This document shows, piece by piece, positions 8,233 to 16,457 of a DNA stretch of 64,000 nt. Position numbers and translations under genes: made by a program. The DNA is taken from the NCBI RefSeq assembly GCF_014649835.1, contig NZ_BMTU01000001.1:372001-436000 (forward strand), written 5' to 3'. This DNA is from Streptomyces pilosus (lineage in GTDB: Bacteria; Actinomycetota; Actinomycetes; Streptomycetales; Streptomycetaceae). The notes under the pieces are model-generated. The model was not told the origin of the DNA and ran no database searches. It saw nothing but the letters and a program-made list of their open reading frames with translations. The first letter of the stretch is position 1, and each line of letters begins with the position of its first letter.

Positions 8233-8305
8233 CCGCCCGAGCCTTGGACCGCACCGTCGCATCGCACAACGTCGTGGCGCCGGCGCCCTAAGAGGAGCAG
8301 CAGTC

Positions 8306-10102
8306 TTGCGCGAGTTCAGCCTTCCGGCTTTGTACGAGGTCCCCGCGGACGGCAATCTGGCCGACATCGTCCGCCGAAACGCCGCGCAGCATCCCGACGT
8401 CGCCGTCATCGCCCGCAAGGTCGGGGGCACGTGGCAGGACGTGACGTCCACCACCTTCCTCGCCGAGGTGCGGGCGGCCGCCAAGGGCATGATCGCCGCC
8501 GGTGTGCAGCCCGGTGACCGGGTCGCCCTGATGTCCCGCACCCGCTACGAGTGGACGCTGCTGGACTTCGCGATCTGGAGCGCCGGCGCGGTCACCGTGC
8601 CGGTGTACGAGACCAGCTCGCCGGAGCAGGTGGCCTGGATCCTCAGCGACTCGGGTGCCACCGCCTGCGTCGTGGAGCTGGACGAGCACGCGGCGACCGT
8701 GGAGTCGGTGCGCGACCGGCTGCCCGCGCTCGAGCACCTGTGGCAGATCGAGGCCGGCTGCCTGGACGAGCTGAGCCGGCTCGGGCAGGGCGTCACCGAC
8801 GAGACCGTCGAGGAGCGGAGCTCGGTCGCGAAGGCCGACGACCCGGCGACCATCGTCTACACCTCCGGCACGACCGGCCGCCCCAAGGGCTGTGTGCTGA
8901 CCCACCGCAGCTTCTTCGCCGAGTGCGGCAACATCGTGGAGCGGCTGCGGCCGTTGTTCCGCACCGGCGAGTGCTCGGTGCTGCTGTTCCTGCCGCTCGC
9001 GCACGTCTTCGGGCGGATGGTACAGATCGCGCCGATGGTGGCGCCGATCAAGCTGGGCCTCGTGCCGGACATCAAGAACCTCACCGACGAGCTGGCCTCG
9101 TTCCGGCCGACGCTGATCCTCGGTGTGCCGCGGGTGTTCGAGAAGGTCTACAACTCGGCGCGGGCCAAGGCCCAGGCCGACGGCAAGGGCAAGATCTTCG
9201 ACAAGGCCACGGACACCGCCATCGCCTACAGCCGCGCCCTGGACACGCCGTCCGGCCCCTCGCTCGGCCTGAAGATCAAGCACAGGGTGTTCGACCGGCT
9301 GGTCTACGGCAAGCTGCGCGCGGTGCTGGGCGGGCGCGGCGAGTTCGCCATCTCCGGCGGCGCCCCGCTGGGCGAGCGGCTCGGCCACTTCTTCCGCGGC
9401 ATCGGCTTCAGCGTGCTGGAGGGTTACGGGCTGACCGAGTCCTGCGCGGCCACCGCCTTCAACCCGTGGGACCGCCAGAAGATCGGCACGGTCGGGCAGC
9501 CGCTGCCCGGGTCGGTCGTCCGGATAGCGGACGACGGTGAGGTGCTGCTGCACGGCGAGCACCTGTTCAAGGAGTACTGGAACAACCCGGCCGCGACCGC
9601 CGAGGCGCTGGCCGACGGCTGGTTCCACACCGGGGACATCGGCACCCTCGACGAGGACGGCTACCTGCGGATCACCGGCCGGAAGAAGGAGATCCTGGTG
9701 ACGGCGGGCGGCAAGAACGTCGCCCCGGCGGTCATCGAGGACCGGATCCGCGCGCACGCGCTGGTCGCGGAGTGCATGGTGGTGGGCGACGGGCGGCCGT
9801 TCGTGGGCGCGCTGGTCACCATCGACGAGGAGTTCCTGGGCCGTTGGTGCGCCGAGCACGGGAAGCCGGCCGGCTCGACGGCGGCGTCGCTGAGCGAGGA
9901 CGCGGATCTGCTGGCCGCGATCCAGACGGCGATCGACGACGGGAACTCCGCGGTGTCCAAGGCGGAGTCGGTGCGGAAGTTCCGGGTGCTGCCGGCGCAG
10001 TTCACCGAGGAGTCGGGGCACCTGACTCCGTCGCTGAAGCTCAAGCGGAACGTGGTCGCCAAGGACTACGCGCACGAGATCGAGGCGATTTACGCCAAGT
10101 AG
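8306..10102 (+). CDS. long-chain fatty-acid-CoA ligase (AMP-forming)
   Basis: Activates long-chain fatty acids to acyl-CoA through an acyl-adenylate. The 598-residue product has the ATP/AMP signature YTSGTTGRPKGCVLTH near residue 191, the substrate motif LEGYGLTESCAATAFNP, and the hinge and C-terminal block GWFHTGDIGTLDEDGYLRITGRKKEILVTAGGKN (separate motifs along residues ~435-470). The final Lys-containing segment includes LTPSLKLKRN. A TTG start at 8306 is chosen because AGAGGAG lies eight bases upstream and the conserved region begins directly after it. The mycobacterial counterpart next to pimB is FadD15 (Rv2187), so a role in membrane or envelope lipid supply is a reasonable inference. 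Confidence 0.92.
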   Translation: MREFSLPALYEVPADGNLADIVRRNAAQHPDVAVIARKVGGTWQDVTSTTFLAEVRAAAKGMIAAGVQPGDRVALMSRTRYEWTLLDFAIWSAGAVTVPVYETSSPEQVAWILSDSGATACVVELDEHAATVESVRDRLPALEHLWQIEAGCLDELSRLGQGVTDETVEERSSVAKADDPATIVYTSGTTGRPKGCVLTHRSFFAECGNIVERLRPLFRTGECSVLLFLPLAHVFGRMVQIAPMVAPIKLGLVPDIKNLTDELASFRPTLILGVPRVFEKVYNSARAKAQADGKGKIFDKATDTAIAYSRALDTPSGPSLGLKIKHRVFDRLVYGKLRAVLGGRGEFAISGGAPLGERLGHFFRGIGFSVLEGYGLTESCAATAFNPWDRQKIGTVGQPLPGSVVRIADDGEVLLHGEHLFKEYWNNPAATAEALADGWFHTGDIGTLDEDGYLRITGRKKEILVTAGGKNVAPAVIEDRIRAHALVAECMVVGDGRPFVGALVTIDEEFLGRWCAEHGKPAGSTAASLSEDADLLAAIQTAIDDGNSAVSKAESVRKFRVLPAQFTEESGHLTPSLKLKRNVVAKDYAHEIEAIYAK

Positions 10103-10150
10103 GGCGCAGCGCGGTCCGGTGTGCCGCCCGGGCACCGTCCGCGGGTGCGG

Positions 10151-10187
10151 GTCGTCCGTGGCCGGCCGCGCGGCTCCCCGCGCCCCT
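10151..10187 (+). repeat. dispersed intergenic hairpin repeat, copy 1
   Basis: Contains the core GGCCGGCCGCGCGG then CTCC then CCGCGCCCCT. The arms GCGCGG/CCGCGC form a tight hairpin. Close copies are at 32411-32450, 37141-37170 and, reversed, 38594-38628. It lies between two convergent genes and may serve as a terminator. Confidence 0.6.
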
Positions 10188-10222
10188 GGGCGCCCCGCAC
10201 GGCACCCTGCCGGACAGCCGTG

Positions 10223-11365
10223 TCAGAGCAGCCTCTTCAAGTGCTCGGCCAGCAGGTCCCAGCGCCACTTCTCCTCGACCCAGGCGCGGCCCCGCTCGCC
10301 CATGCTGCGGCGCAGTTCCGCGTCGGCGAGGAGGGTGGTGAGGCGGTCGGCCGTCGGGGCGGGATCGCCGCCCGGCACGACCCAGCCGGTCTCGCCGTCC
10401 AGCACCGCGTCGGGGGCCCCGCCCGAGTCGCCGGCGACGACCGGCAGGCCGGTCGCGGACGCCTCCAGGTAGACGATGCCCAGCCCCTCGACGTCCAGGC
10501 CGCCGCGCCGGGTGCGGCAGGGCATGGCGAAGACGTCGCCGGCGCCGTAGTGCGCGGGGAGTTCGGACCAGGGGACCGAGCCGGTGAAGCGGACGGACGC
10601 GGCGACGCCGGTGTCCTGGGCGAGACGGCGCAGGTCCTGCTCGTAGGGGCCGCCGCCGACGATCAGCAGGACGGCGTCGGGTTCGGCCGCGAGGACCGCG
10701 GGCATCGCCCGGATCAGCGTGTCCTGGCCCTTGCGCGGCACCAGCCGGGAGACGCACACGACCACCGGCCGGTCGGTCAGACCGAGGCGCGCCCGCACCT
10801 CGTCACCGCCCGATCCGGGGTGGAAGGTCTTCTCGTCGACGCCCGGCGGCAGCTGCACCATCCGCGCGGCGGCCTCCGGGGTCAGCGCCGAGGCGATCCG
10901 GGAGCGCGTGTACTCCCCCAGGTAGGTGATCGTGTCCGTGGACTCCCCGATCCGGCGCAGCAGCTGCCGTGCGGCGGGCAGCTGGGCCCAGCCCGCCTCG
11001 TGGCCGTGGGTGGTGGCCACGATCCGCTCGGCCCCGGCGCGGCGCAGCGCCGGTGCCATCAGGCCGAGGGGGGCCGCCGCCCCGAACCACACCGAGGTGC
11101 ACCCGTGTTCGCGCAGCAGTCCGACGGCCCGCCGGGTGACGGCCGGGGTGGGCAGCAGCATCGTCGTACGGTCGCGGACGACGGTGAAGGGCTGCTCGGC
11201 GTCGAAGGCGGCCGTCGCCTCGACACCCTCCCGGGAGCGCTTCCAGGTGGAGGCGTAGACAACGAGCCGCTCGGGGTCGAGCCGCAGCGCCATGTTGTGC
11301 AGGAACGCCTGGATGCCGCCGGGCCGGGGCGGGAAGTCGTTGGTCACGATCAAGGTCTTGTGCAT
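10223..11365 (-). CDS. pimB: phosphatidylinositol mannosyltransferase PimB (GT4)
   Basis: Adds the second mannose to phosphatidylinositol monomannoside from GDP-mannose, at the inner membrane face. The 380-residue GT-B protein begins LIVTNDFPPRPGGIQAFL, followed by WFGAAAPLGLMAP, THGHEAGW, LPPGVDEKTF, CVSRLVPRKGQDTLI (donor site), VGGGPYE, FAMPCRTRRGGLDVEGLGIV (E-x7-E region) and EASATGLPVVAG. These blocks match mycobacterial PimB' (Rv2188c) one for one, which makes the assignment stronger than a generic GT4 call. The start at 11365 is the ATG before the conserved TNDFPP strand. The GT87 gene is divergent, 121 bases away. Confidence 0.9.
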   Translation of the reverse strand: MHKTLIVTNDFPPRPGGIQAFLHNMALRLDPERLVVYASTWKRSREGVEATAAFDAEQPFTVVRDRTTMLLPTPAVTRRAVGLLREHGCTSVWFGAAAPLGLMAPALRRAGAERIVATTHGHEAGWAQLPAARQLLRRIGESTDTITYLGEYTRSRIASALTPEAAARMVQLPPGVDEKTFHPGSGGDEVRARLGLTDRPVVVCVSRLVPRKGQDTLIRAMPAVLAAEPDAVLLIVGGGPYEQDLRRLAQDTGVAASVRFTGSVPWSELPAHYGAGDVFAMPCRTRRGGLDVEGLGIVYLEASATGLPVVAGDSGGAPDAVLDGETGWVVPGGDPAPTADRLTTLLADAELRRSMGERGRAWVEEKWRWDLLAEHLKRLL

Positions 11366-11486
11366 CGTCGCAGACCCTATCGAACGGCGGTCCGGCCCTC
11401 CGTCGCGGCGGCGCTCTGTGGCACGTACACCGGTGTCCGGGACATCATGGCCCCTCACGACCGCACACCGGACGGACAGGAACCAC

Positions 11487-12722
11487 GTGAAGACGACGGC
11501 CGCACCGGGCTCACCCGCGGGGCTCCTGGTCCTCTGGACGCTGACGAGGACGGCACTGCTGCTGTGCGTCCTGAAGGTGATCGTCTTCCCGGGGCCGGAC
11601 GTCACCAGCGACGTGTCGGTGATCTACCGGGGCTGGTACGACGTCCTGAGCGCCGGAACGTTCCCGCAGGACGACGTGACCTGGCAGTACCCGCCCGCGG
11701 CGGCGCTGGCGATCCTCTCCCCCGGTCTGCTGCCGTTCCTCGGGTACGCCACCGCGTTCTTCGTCCTGGCCCTCGTCGCCGACCTGGTCACGCTGGCGCT
11801 GCTGCTGTACGCGGGCCGCGGTCCCGGGCGGGCGCGGCGCGGGGCCTGGGTGTGGGTGGCGGGCGTGCCGCTGCTCGGGCCGACGGTGTACGCGCGCTAC
11901 GACGTGATGGTGACGGCGGTCGCGGTGGCCGCGCTGCTGGCCGGGGTCAGGCACCCGCGGGTGATGGGCGCGCTGGTGGGGTTCGGGGCCTTGCTGAAGG
12001 TGTGGCCCGCGCTGCTGCTCGTCGGCGTCCGGCGGCGGGGGGCGTGGGTGTCGGCGGTGGTCACCGGTGCGGGCGTGGCCGTGCTGTTCGCGGTGCTGAT
12101 GCCGGGGGCCTTCGCGTTCCTGACGTTCCAGAAGGACCGGGGGACGGAGGTGGAGTCGCTGGGCGCGCTGGTCTTCCACGTGGCCCGGCACCACGGGTGG
12201 GAGGGCGAGGTGCTCCTCAACTACGGGTCGGTGGAGTTCCTCGGGCCGTACGTGAACTGGGTGAGCACGGGGGCGCTGTTCCTGACGGGGGCCGCGCTGG
12301 TGTGGCTGGTGGTGTGGAGGGCGCTGGCGCGCCGTCTCGAGCCGCACACCGTCGCGGACGCGGCGTTCGTGGGGGTGCTGCTGTTCACCACCACGAGCCG
12401 GGTGATCAGCCCGCAGTACATGGTGTGGCTGGTGGGGCTGGCGGCGGTCTGCCTGTGCTTCCGGGACAGCCGGATGGGGGCGCCGGTGGTGCTGGTGCTG
12501 GGGGCCTGCCTGGTGACGGTGCTGGAGTTCCCGGTGTGGTTCGCGCATGTGGTGGCGAGCGACGCGCTGGGGGTGTCGCTGCTGGTGGTCCGGAACGGGC
12601 TGTTGGTGGCGGCGGCCGTACTGGGGGGTCGCAGGCTGTGGCACGCGACCGTTCCGGGGTGGCGCGGGGTCGCCGGTGTTCCCGGGCCGGCACCGGCCGC
12701 GGAGACGCCGGTCGCGCCCTGA
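11487..12722 (+). CDS. GT87-type polyprenol-phosphate-mannose glycosyltransferase (DUF2029)
   Basis: A 411-residue polytopic membrane protein with about ten hydrophobic helices. It has the luminal acidic motif of GT-C enzymes near the start (DVSVIYRGWYDVL, then QDDVTWQYPPAAAL) and the later LLKVWPALLL and SRVISPQYMVWL motifs typical of the GT87/DUF2029 family. These enzymes transfer mannose from polyprenyl-phosphate-mannose to glycolipids outside the membrane. Being head to head with pimB suggests elongation of phosphatidylinositol mannosides or related lipomannans; mycobacteria have Rv2181 in a similar place. The GTG at 11487 follows GGACAGGA. The acceptor is inferred, not shown. Confidence 0.8.
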   Translation: MKTTAAPGSPAGLLVLWTLTRTALLLCVLKVIVFPGPDVTSDVSVIYRGWYDVLSAGTFPQDDVTWQYPPAAALAILSPGLLPFLGYATAFFVLALVADLVTLALLLYAGRGPGRARRGAWVWVAGVPLLGPTVYARYDVMVTAVAVAALLAGVRHPRVMGALVGFGALLKVWPALLLVGVRRRGAWVSAVVTGAGVAVLFAVLMPGAFAFLTFQKDRGTEVESLGALVFHVARHHGWEGEVLLNYGSVEFLGPYVNWVSTGALFLTGAALVWLVVWRALARRLEPHTVADAAFVGVLLFTTTSRVISPQYMVWLVGLAAVCLCFRDSRMGAPVVLVLGACLVTVLEFPVWFAHVVASDALGVSLLVVRNGLLVAAAVLGGRRLWHATVPGWRGVAGVPGPAPAAETPVAP

Positions 12723-12749
12723 GGCGCACGCGGCGGGACCGGGGGCGGG

Positions 12750-13940
12750 TCAGGGCAGGACCTTCTGGATGTAGTCGTGCCACTGGAGCGTGAAGGCTTC
12801 CGGGGTGGTGTGCAGGACCGTGTCGAGGGCGTGTTCGACCGCGCCCTCGCGGGTCTCGTGGGCGCCCACCGTGCGGTAGAACGCGCGCAGGCGTTCCTCG
12901 CCCCAGTGGTCGGCGATCAGGCGGCAGGCCAGCCAGCCGCCCTCGTAGGCGCGGGCCAGGCCGTCCGCGTCGCCGGAGAAGCCGAAGTCCTCGTCCTCCG
13001 GGAGGGAGTCGGGGACGTCCCCCCGGCTCACCGCGTAGGCGAGCTCCGGAGCGGCCTCGGCGGGGGTGCGGTCGCTGCCGCGGTAGCCGACCCAGTCGGC
13101 GAACCCCTCGGACAGCCACAGCGGCGTCGCCGCCGAGGTGTGGGCGCGGGTGGCGACGTGCGTGGTCTCGTGGGTGAGGACGACCTGCCGGCCCGGGTCG
13201 CCCAGCAGCCCGAAGGCGTCCGGGTTGACGATCACCCGGTCCGCGGGACCGCGCCCGTCCGTGCCGGTGGCGCCGGTGGTGACCGCCGCGATCCCCCGGT
13301 AGGCGGAGGCGGGCGAACCCAGCAGGCCCGCCATGTCGTCCAGGGACCGCGGGACCAGCACGACGACGCGCCGGGGCCACTCCGGGCCCCAGGCGTCGGA
13401 CACGGCGGGCACCGCGCGGTCCGCCAGCGTCGCGTACTCGCGCAGCTTCGCGGCGGGCTGCCCGACGCCCAGCACCAGGCTCCGCTCCCCCCGCACGGCC
13501 CGTGCCGCGCCCTGGTCCCACAGCTGTTCGCCGGACCTGCGGGCGGGGCGGTCGGAGTCGACGGACCAGCGGCCGTCCCGGTCCCGGCTCAGGGCCAGGG
13601 AGCGGGCGGTGACGACCGGGGCCCGGTCGTGTCCCTCGACGCGGTAGCGCAGGTCGGCGGAGGCGGTGGCCGAGTCGCCGGTGCGGTTCAGGGCGGTGAC
13701 CCGGTAGGACCAGTCCGCCAGCGGGACCCCGCGCAGGTTGTCGAACCCGGCCCCGTCGCCGGTACCGGCGTAGGCGGCGGCGTCCCGGTCCAGGACGGCC
13801 TCGGCGCGCCGGTCGAGGAGTGACTGCACCTCCACGCGGGCGGTGTCGACGGCCGGACCACCGCCGCACGCCACCAGGGAGACGAGCAGCAGACACAGCG
13901 CCACCACCGACGCCGCTGGCACCCGCTTTCGATCAGCCAC
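12750..13940 (-). CDS. lipoprotein with HExxH metallopeptidase-like domain
   Basis: A 396-residue exported lipoprotein: basic N-terminus, hydrophobic core, and lipobox LVAC with the lipidated Cys at residue 25. A helical/beta domain covers residues 30-135. The C-terminal half has a zinc-peptidase motif HETTH (257-261) followed by a Glu in WLSEGFADW (278), the layout of gluzincin / peptidase-MA enzymes. The product likely acts on the outer membrane face on a protein or peptide. The GTG at 13940 has GGAAAG too close to be ideal; GTG at codon 7 is an alternative that keeps the signal. It is followed by no obvious partner on the same strand. The exact family is uncertain. Confidence 0.72.
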   Translation of the reverse strand: MADRKRVPAASVVALCLLLVSLVACGGGPAVDTARVEVQSLLDRRAEAVLDRDAAAYAGTGDGAGFDNLRGVPLADWSYRVTALNRTGDSATASADLRYRVEGHDRAPVVTARSLALSRDRDGRWSVDSDRPARRSGEQLWDQGAARAVRGERSLVLGVGQPAAKLREYATLADRAVPAVSDAWGPEWPRRVVVLVPRSLDDMAGLLGSPASAYRGIAAVTTGATGTDGRGPADRVIVNPDAFGLLGDPGRQVVLTHETTHVATRAHTSAATPLWLSEGFADWVGYRGSDRTPAEAAPELAYAVSRGDVPDSLPEDEDFGFSGDADGLARAYEGGWLACRLIADHWGEERLRAFYRTVGAHETREGAVEHALDTVLHTTPEAFTLQWHDYIQKVLP

Positions 13941-13973
13941 CTTTCCGAGGGTACGGGCGCGGGGCCGTCCCGG

Positions 13974-14990
13974 TCAGACCCTGGTGACCGACGAGACCGG
14001 CATCATCCCGACCGGGTCGTAGCGCACCGGGGCACCGGGGTAGGGCGCGTGGATCACCTGGCCGTTGCCCGCGTACATACCGACGTGGCTGGCGTCGGAG
14101 CGGTAGAGCACCAGGTCGCCGGGGCGCGCCTCGGAGAGCGGGACCTGCCGGCCGGCGTACCGCTGGGCCTGCGAGGTGCGCGGCAGCGCGACCCCGGCCT
14201 GGGCGTAGGACCACTGGGTGAGGCCGGAGCAGTCGAAGCCGGAGGGCCCGTTGGCGCCCCACACGTAGGGCTTGCCGAGGGCGGAGCGGGCGGCGGCGAC
14301 GGCCGCGGCGGCACGGCCCGAGGCCGCCGCGGCGCCGGGTCCGGTCAGGTCCGTGCGGGCGGAGCGGCCGGCGCGGTCCCAGGCGGCGCGTTCACCGGCC
14401 GGGAGGGAGTCGAGCAGGCGGCGGGCCTCGGCGAGCTTGCTCTCGACGGTCCGCTTGTGGGCGGCGGCGGCCTTGCGGCTCCGGTCGAGCGCGCCGAACT
14501 TCCCGGCCGCCTCCACGCGGTCCTGGGCGAGGGAGCGCAGGGCGCTGCGCAGCTTCCTCAGCTCACCGACCTGGTGGACGGTGATCCGGTCGAGGACCGA
14601 GGCCTTCGCGAGGTAGTCCTCCGGGTCGTCGGAGAGCAGCAGGGCGAGGGCCGGTTCCAGGCCGCCGGAGCGGTACTGGGCACCGGCGAGCGAGCCCAGC
14701 GACTCCCGCATGGCGTTGACGCGCTGCTGCTTGCGGGCGATCCCGTCCTGCGCGGCGGAGATCTGCCGGCGCAGTCCGTCGGCCCGCTCGTCGGCCGCGT
14801 TGTACGCCTCGGTCGCCCGCTCCGCCTCCTCGTACAGGCGGTCCACGTCGGCCGCCCGGGTGTCGTCGGGCGGAGCCGCCGCGGCCGGTGCCGCGCCGAG
14901 GGCGGTGGCCGCCGCTGACAACAGGCCGAGGGCGACGACGGCGCTCCGGTCGGGCCCGGAGGACGGTGCGGTACGACGATGGGACCCCAC
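13974..14990 (-). CDS. secreted NlpC/P60 peptidoglycan hydrolase with coiled-coil N-domain
   Basis: A 338-residue exported D,L-endopeptidase that would cut the peptidoglycan stem peptide. A signal peptide ending near AAPAAAAPP is followed by a long helical hairpin (about residues 35-200, RipA/CwlO-like, rich in Leu, Arg and Ala). The C-terminal NlpC/P60 domain has catalytic Cys in FDCSGLTQW, His in ASHVGMYAG and a third polar residue in VIHAP. The GTG at 14990 has GGAAGGAG upstream and is followed directly by the basic signal region; longer in-frame starts lack a site. It is the smaller of two tandem related hydrolases; the next gene upstream has the same architecture. Confidence 0.9.
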   Translation of the reverse strand: MGSHRRTAPSSGPDRSAVVALGLLSAAATALGAAPAAAAPPDDTRAADVDRLYEEAERATEAYNAADERADGLRRQISAAQDGIARKQQRVNAMRESLGSLAGAQYRSGGLEPALALLLSDDPEDYLAKASVLDRITVHQVGELRKLRSALRSLAQDRVEAAGKFGALDRSRKAAAAHKRTVESKLAEARRLLDSLPAGERAAWDRAGRSARTDLTGPGAAAASGRAAAAVAAARSALGKPYVWGANGPSGFDCSGLTQWSYAQAGVALPRTSQAQRYAGRQVPLSEARPGDLVLYRSDASHVGMYAGNGQVIHAPYPGAPVRYDPVGMMPVSSVTRV

Positions 14991-15087
14991 GGGAAGCCGC
15001 GCTCCTTCCGCTGGCGGACAGGGAAACGCGGCAGACAGTAGCGCCGGCGCGGCGCACGGACCGCGGGCCCGGGCCGCACACACGGTG

Positions 15088-15123
15088 ACGCCCCGCCTCT
15101 GACCTGGGTCGGAGGCGGGGCGT
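15088..15123 (-). terminator. terminator between the two NlpC/P60 genes
   Basis: Twelve-base perfect arms ACGCCCCGCCTC / GAGGCGGGGCGT with further GACC/GGTC pairing in the loop. It lies 62 bases beyond the stop of the upstream hydrolase, so the two genes are probably separate transcription units. Confidence 0.7.
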
Positions 15124-15184
15124 GGGGCCGGGCGGCTCCGGTGCGATTCCCTCTAACGGGCGCACCGGGAGCTGTCGTGACGTG

Positions 15185-16225
15185 CTAGACGCGGACGCCG
15201 AACATGAAGGGACCGCCGATGGTGTTCATCGACTCGTAGCGCACGACGGTGCCGGTGCGCGGGGCGTGGATGATCTGGCCGTTGCCCGCGTAGAGACCGA
15301 CGTGGTGCAGGTCGTTGAAGAAGAACACCAGGTCGCCGACCTTGAGCTGGCTGGCCGAGTAGATCCTGGTGCCGGCTCCGGTCTGCGCCTCGGAGGTGCG
15401 CGGGATACCGACGCCGGCCTGGGCGTACGCCCAGGAGGTGAGGCCGGAGCAGTCGAAGGAGGACGGGCCGGTGGCGCCGTAGACGTACGGGGTGCCGAGC
15501 TTGCTCTGGGCGGCGGCGAAGGCGGCGGCGGCGCGTCCGGAGCCGGCCGGGACGTTCACGGAGAGGGCGTCGCGCTCGCTGGTGCGGGTGGCGCGGTTCT
15601 GCTCCTCGGCGAGTTCGGCCTTCTGCTCGGCGGTGAGGGTGTTGAGCAGCTTCTGCGCGGAGGCGAGCTTGCCCTGGACTTCCTTCTTCTTCTTGCCCAG
15701 TTCGGTGCGCGTGGAGGAGAGGTCCTGGAGCTTCTCGGACGCCTCGGAGCGCTGCTGGGAGAGTTCGCGCTGCTTCTCCTGGATCTTCTTCAGCGCGTCG
15801 ACCTGCTGGGTGCTCAACTGGTCGAGGGTGGACGCCTTGTCGAGGTAGTCGTCCGGGTCGGCGGAGAGGAAGAGCTGCAGCGAGGGGTCTATGCCGCCGC
15901 TGCGGTACTGGGCGCTGGCCATCGAACCGAGGCCGTCGCGCAGCTCGTTGAGCTCCTTCTGGCCCTTGGCGACGTTGTCCTGGATCGTGGAGATCTCCTT
16001 CTGGAGCTTCTCCTGCTTCTCCTTGGCGCCGTTGTACTTCTCGGTGGCCTGCTCGGCCTGCTCGTAGAGCTTGTCGACCTTGGCCTTGACCTCGTCCTTG
16101 CTCGGCTTCTCGCTCGGGGCGGCGTTGGCGGCCTGCGAGCTCATGACGACGGCAGCTGCGGCAGCGGTGGTGAGCACGGTGACGCGTGCGCGGCTCGGCT
16201 GCTTGGGACGACGGTGGGACGCCAC
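15185..16225 (-). CDS. secreted NlpC/P60 peptidoglycan hydrolase, RipA-like
   Basis: A 346-residue exported cell-wall endopeptidase. It has a basic leader and hydrophobic core ending in SQAANA|APSEK, a long Lys/Glu/Gln-rich coiled coil (residues ~40-215), and a C-terminal NlpC/P60 domain with catalytic Cys in FDCSGLTSW, His in LHHVGLYAG and QIIHAP. The helical hairpin probably keeps the enzyme inhibited or binds an activator, as in RipA/CwlO proteins. The GTG at 16225 is preceded by AAGGAG. Compared with the following paralogue it is Lys-rich rather than Arg-rich, so the duplication is not recent. Its 232-base upstream region is rich in repeats (see separate entries) and suggests dedicated control. 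Confidence 0.92.
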   Translation of the reverse strand: MASHRRPKQPSRARVTVLTTAAAAAVVMSSQAANAAPSEKPSKDEVKAKVDKLYEQAEQATEKYNGAKEKQEKLQKEISTIQDNVAKGQKELNELRDGLGSMASAQYRSGGIDPSLQLFLSADPDDYLDKASTLDQLSTQQVDALKKIQEKQRELSQQRSEASEKLQDLSSTRTELGKKKKEVQGKLASAQKLLNTLTAEQKAELAEEQNRATRTSERDALSVNVPAGSGRAAAAFAAAQSKLGTPYVYGATGPSSFDCSGLTSWAYAQAGVGIPRTSEAQTGAGTRIYSASQLKVGDLVFFFNDLHHVGLYAGNGQIIHAPRTGTVVRYESMNTIGGPFMFGVRV

Positions 16226-16277
16226 GGAGACGAGCTCCTTCTCGAGAGTGATCGCGCGAGCGAGGGTTCGAAGGGAG

Positions 16278-16307
16278 ACCCTAGTGATTCTCTTGTGATC
16301 AGTTCAA
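16278..16307 (-). promoter_or_regulatory. candidate promoter for the 15185-16225 hydrolase
   Basis: On the minus strand TTGAAC (16302-16307) and TAGGGT (16278-16283) are separated by 18 bases, close to the HrdB-type consensus. Transcription would start near 16270, giving a 45-base leader that contains AAGGAG. Assigned by eye only. Confidence 0.35.
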
Positions 16308-16382
16308 ATCCCCGGACACAAAATCTCCGTCACAGCGGGTTTATCGGGTCTCAACTCACCTGTAGTGATGCCTGTCTGACGC

Positions 16383-16432
16383 TACGTTGCGTGACGGTTC
16401 CGTCAATTCGGGCAATCGAGCTTGTACGTTGC
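16383..16432. repeat. direct repeats plus inverted repeat upstream of NlpC/P60 gene
   Basis: An exact eight-base direct repeat TACGTTGC occurs at 16383-16390 and 16425-16432, 42 bases apart (four helical turns). Between the copies is the inverted repeat TGACGG-TT-CCGTCA (16392-16405). The block lies 75-125 bases upstream of the candidate promoter and also just beyond the stop of the NYN gene, so it could be an activator site or part of a 3' structure. Confidence 0.4.
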
Positions 16433-16457
16433 ACGGGGGACGGAAGTGCATCAGGTA

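Noticed and set aside
16226-16457. c-di-AMP (ydaO) riboswitch before the NlpC/P60 gene
   Set aside because: Expected because other Streptomyces wall hydrolases have it, but the conserved segments could not be found in the 232 bases.
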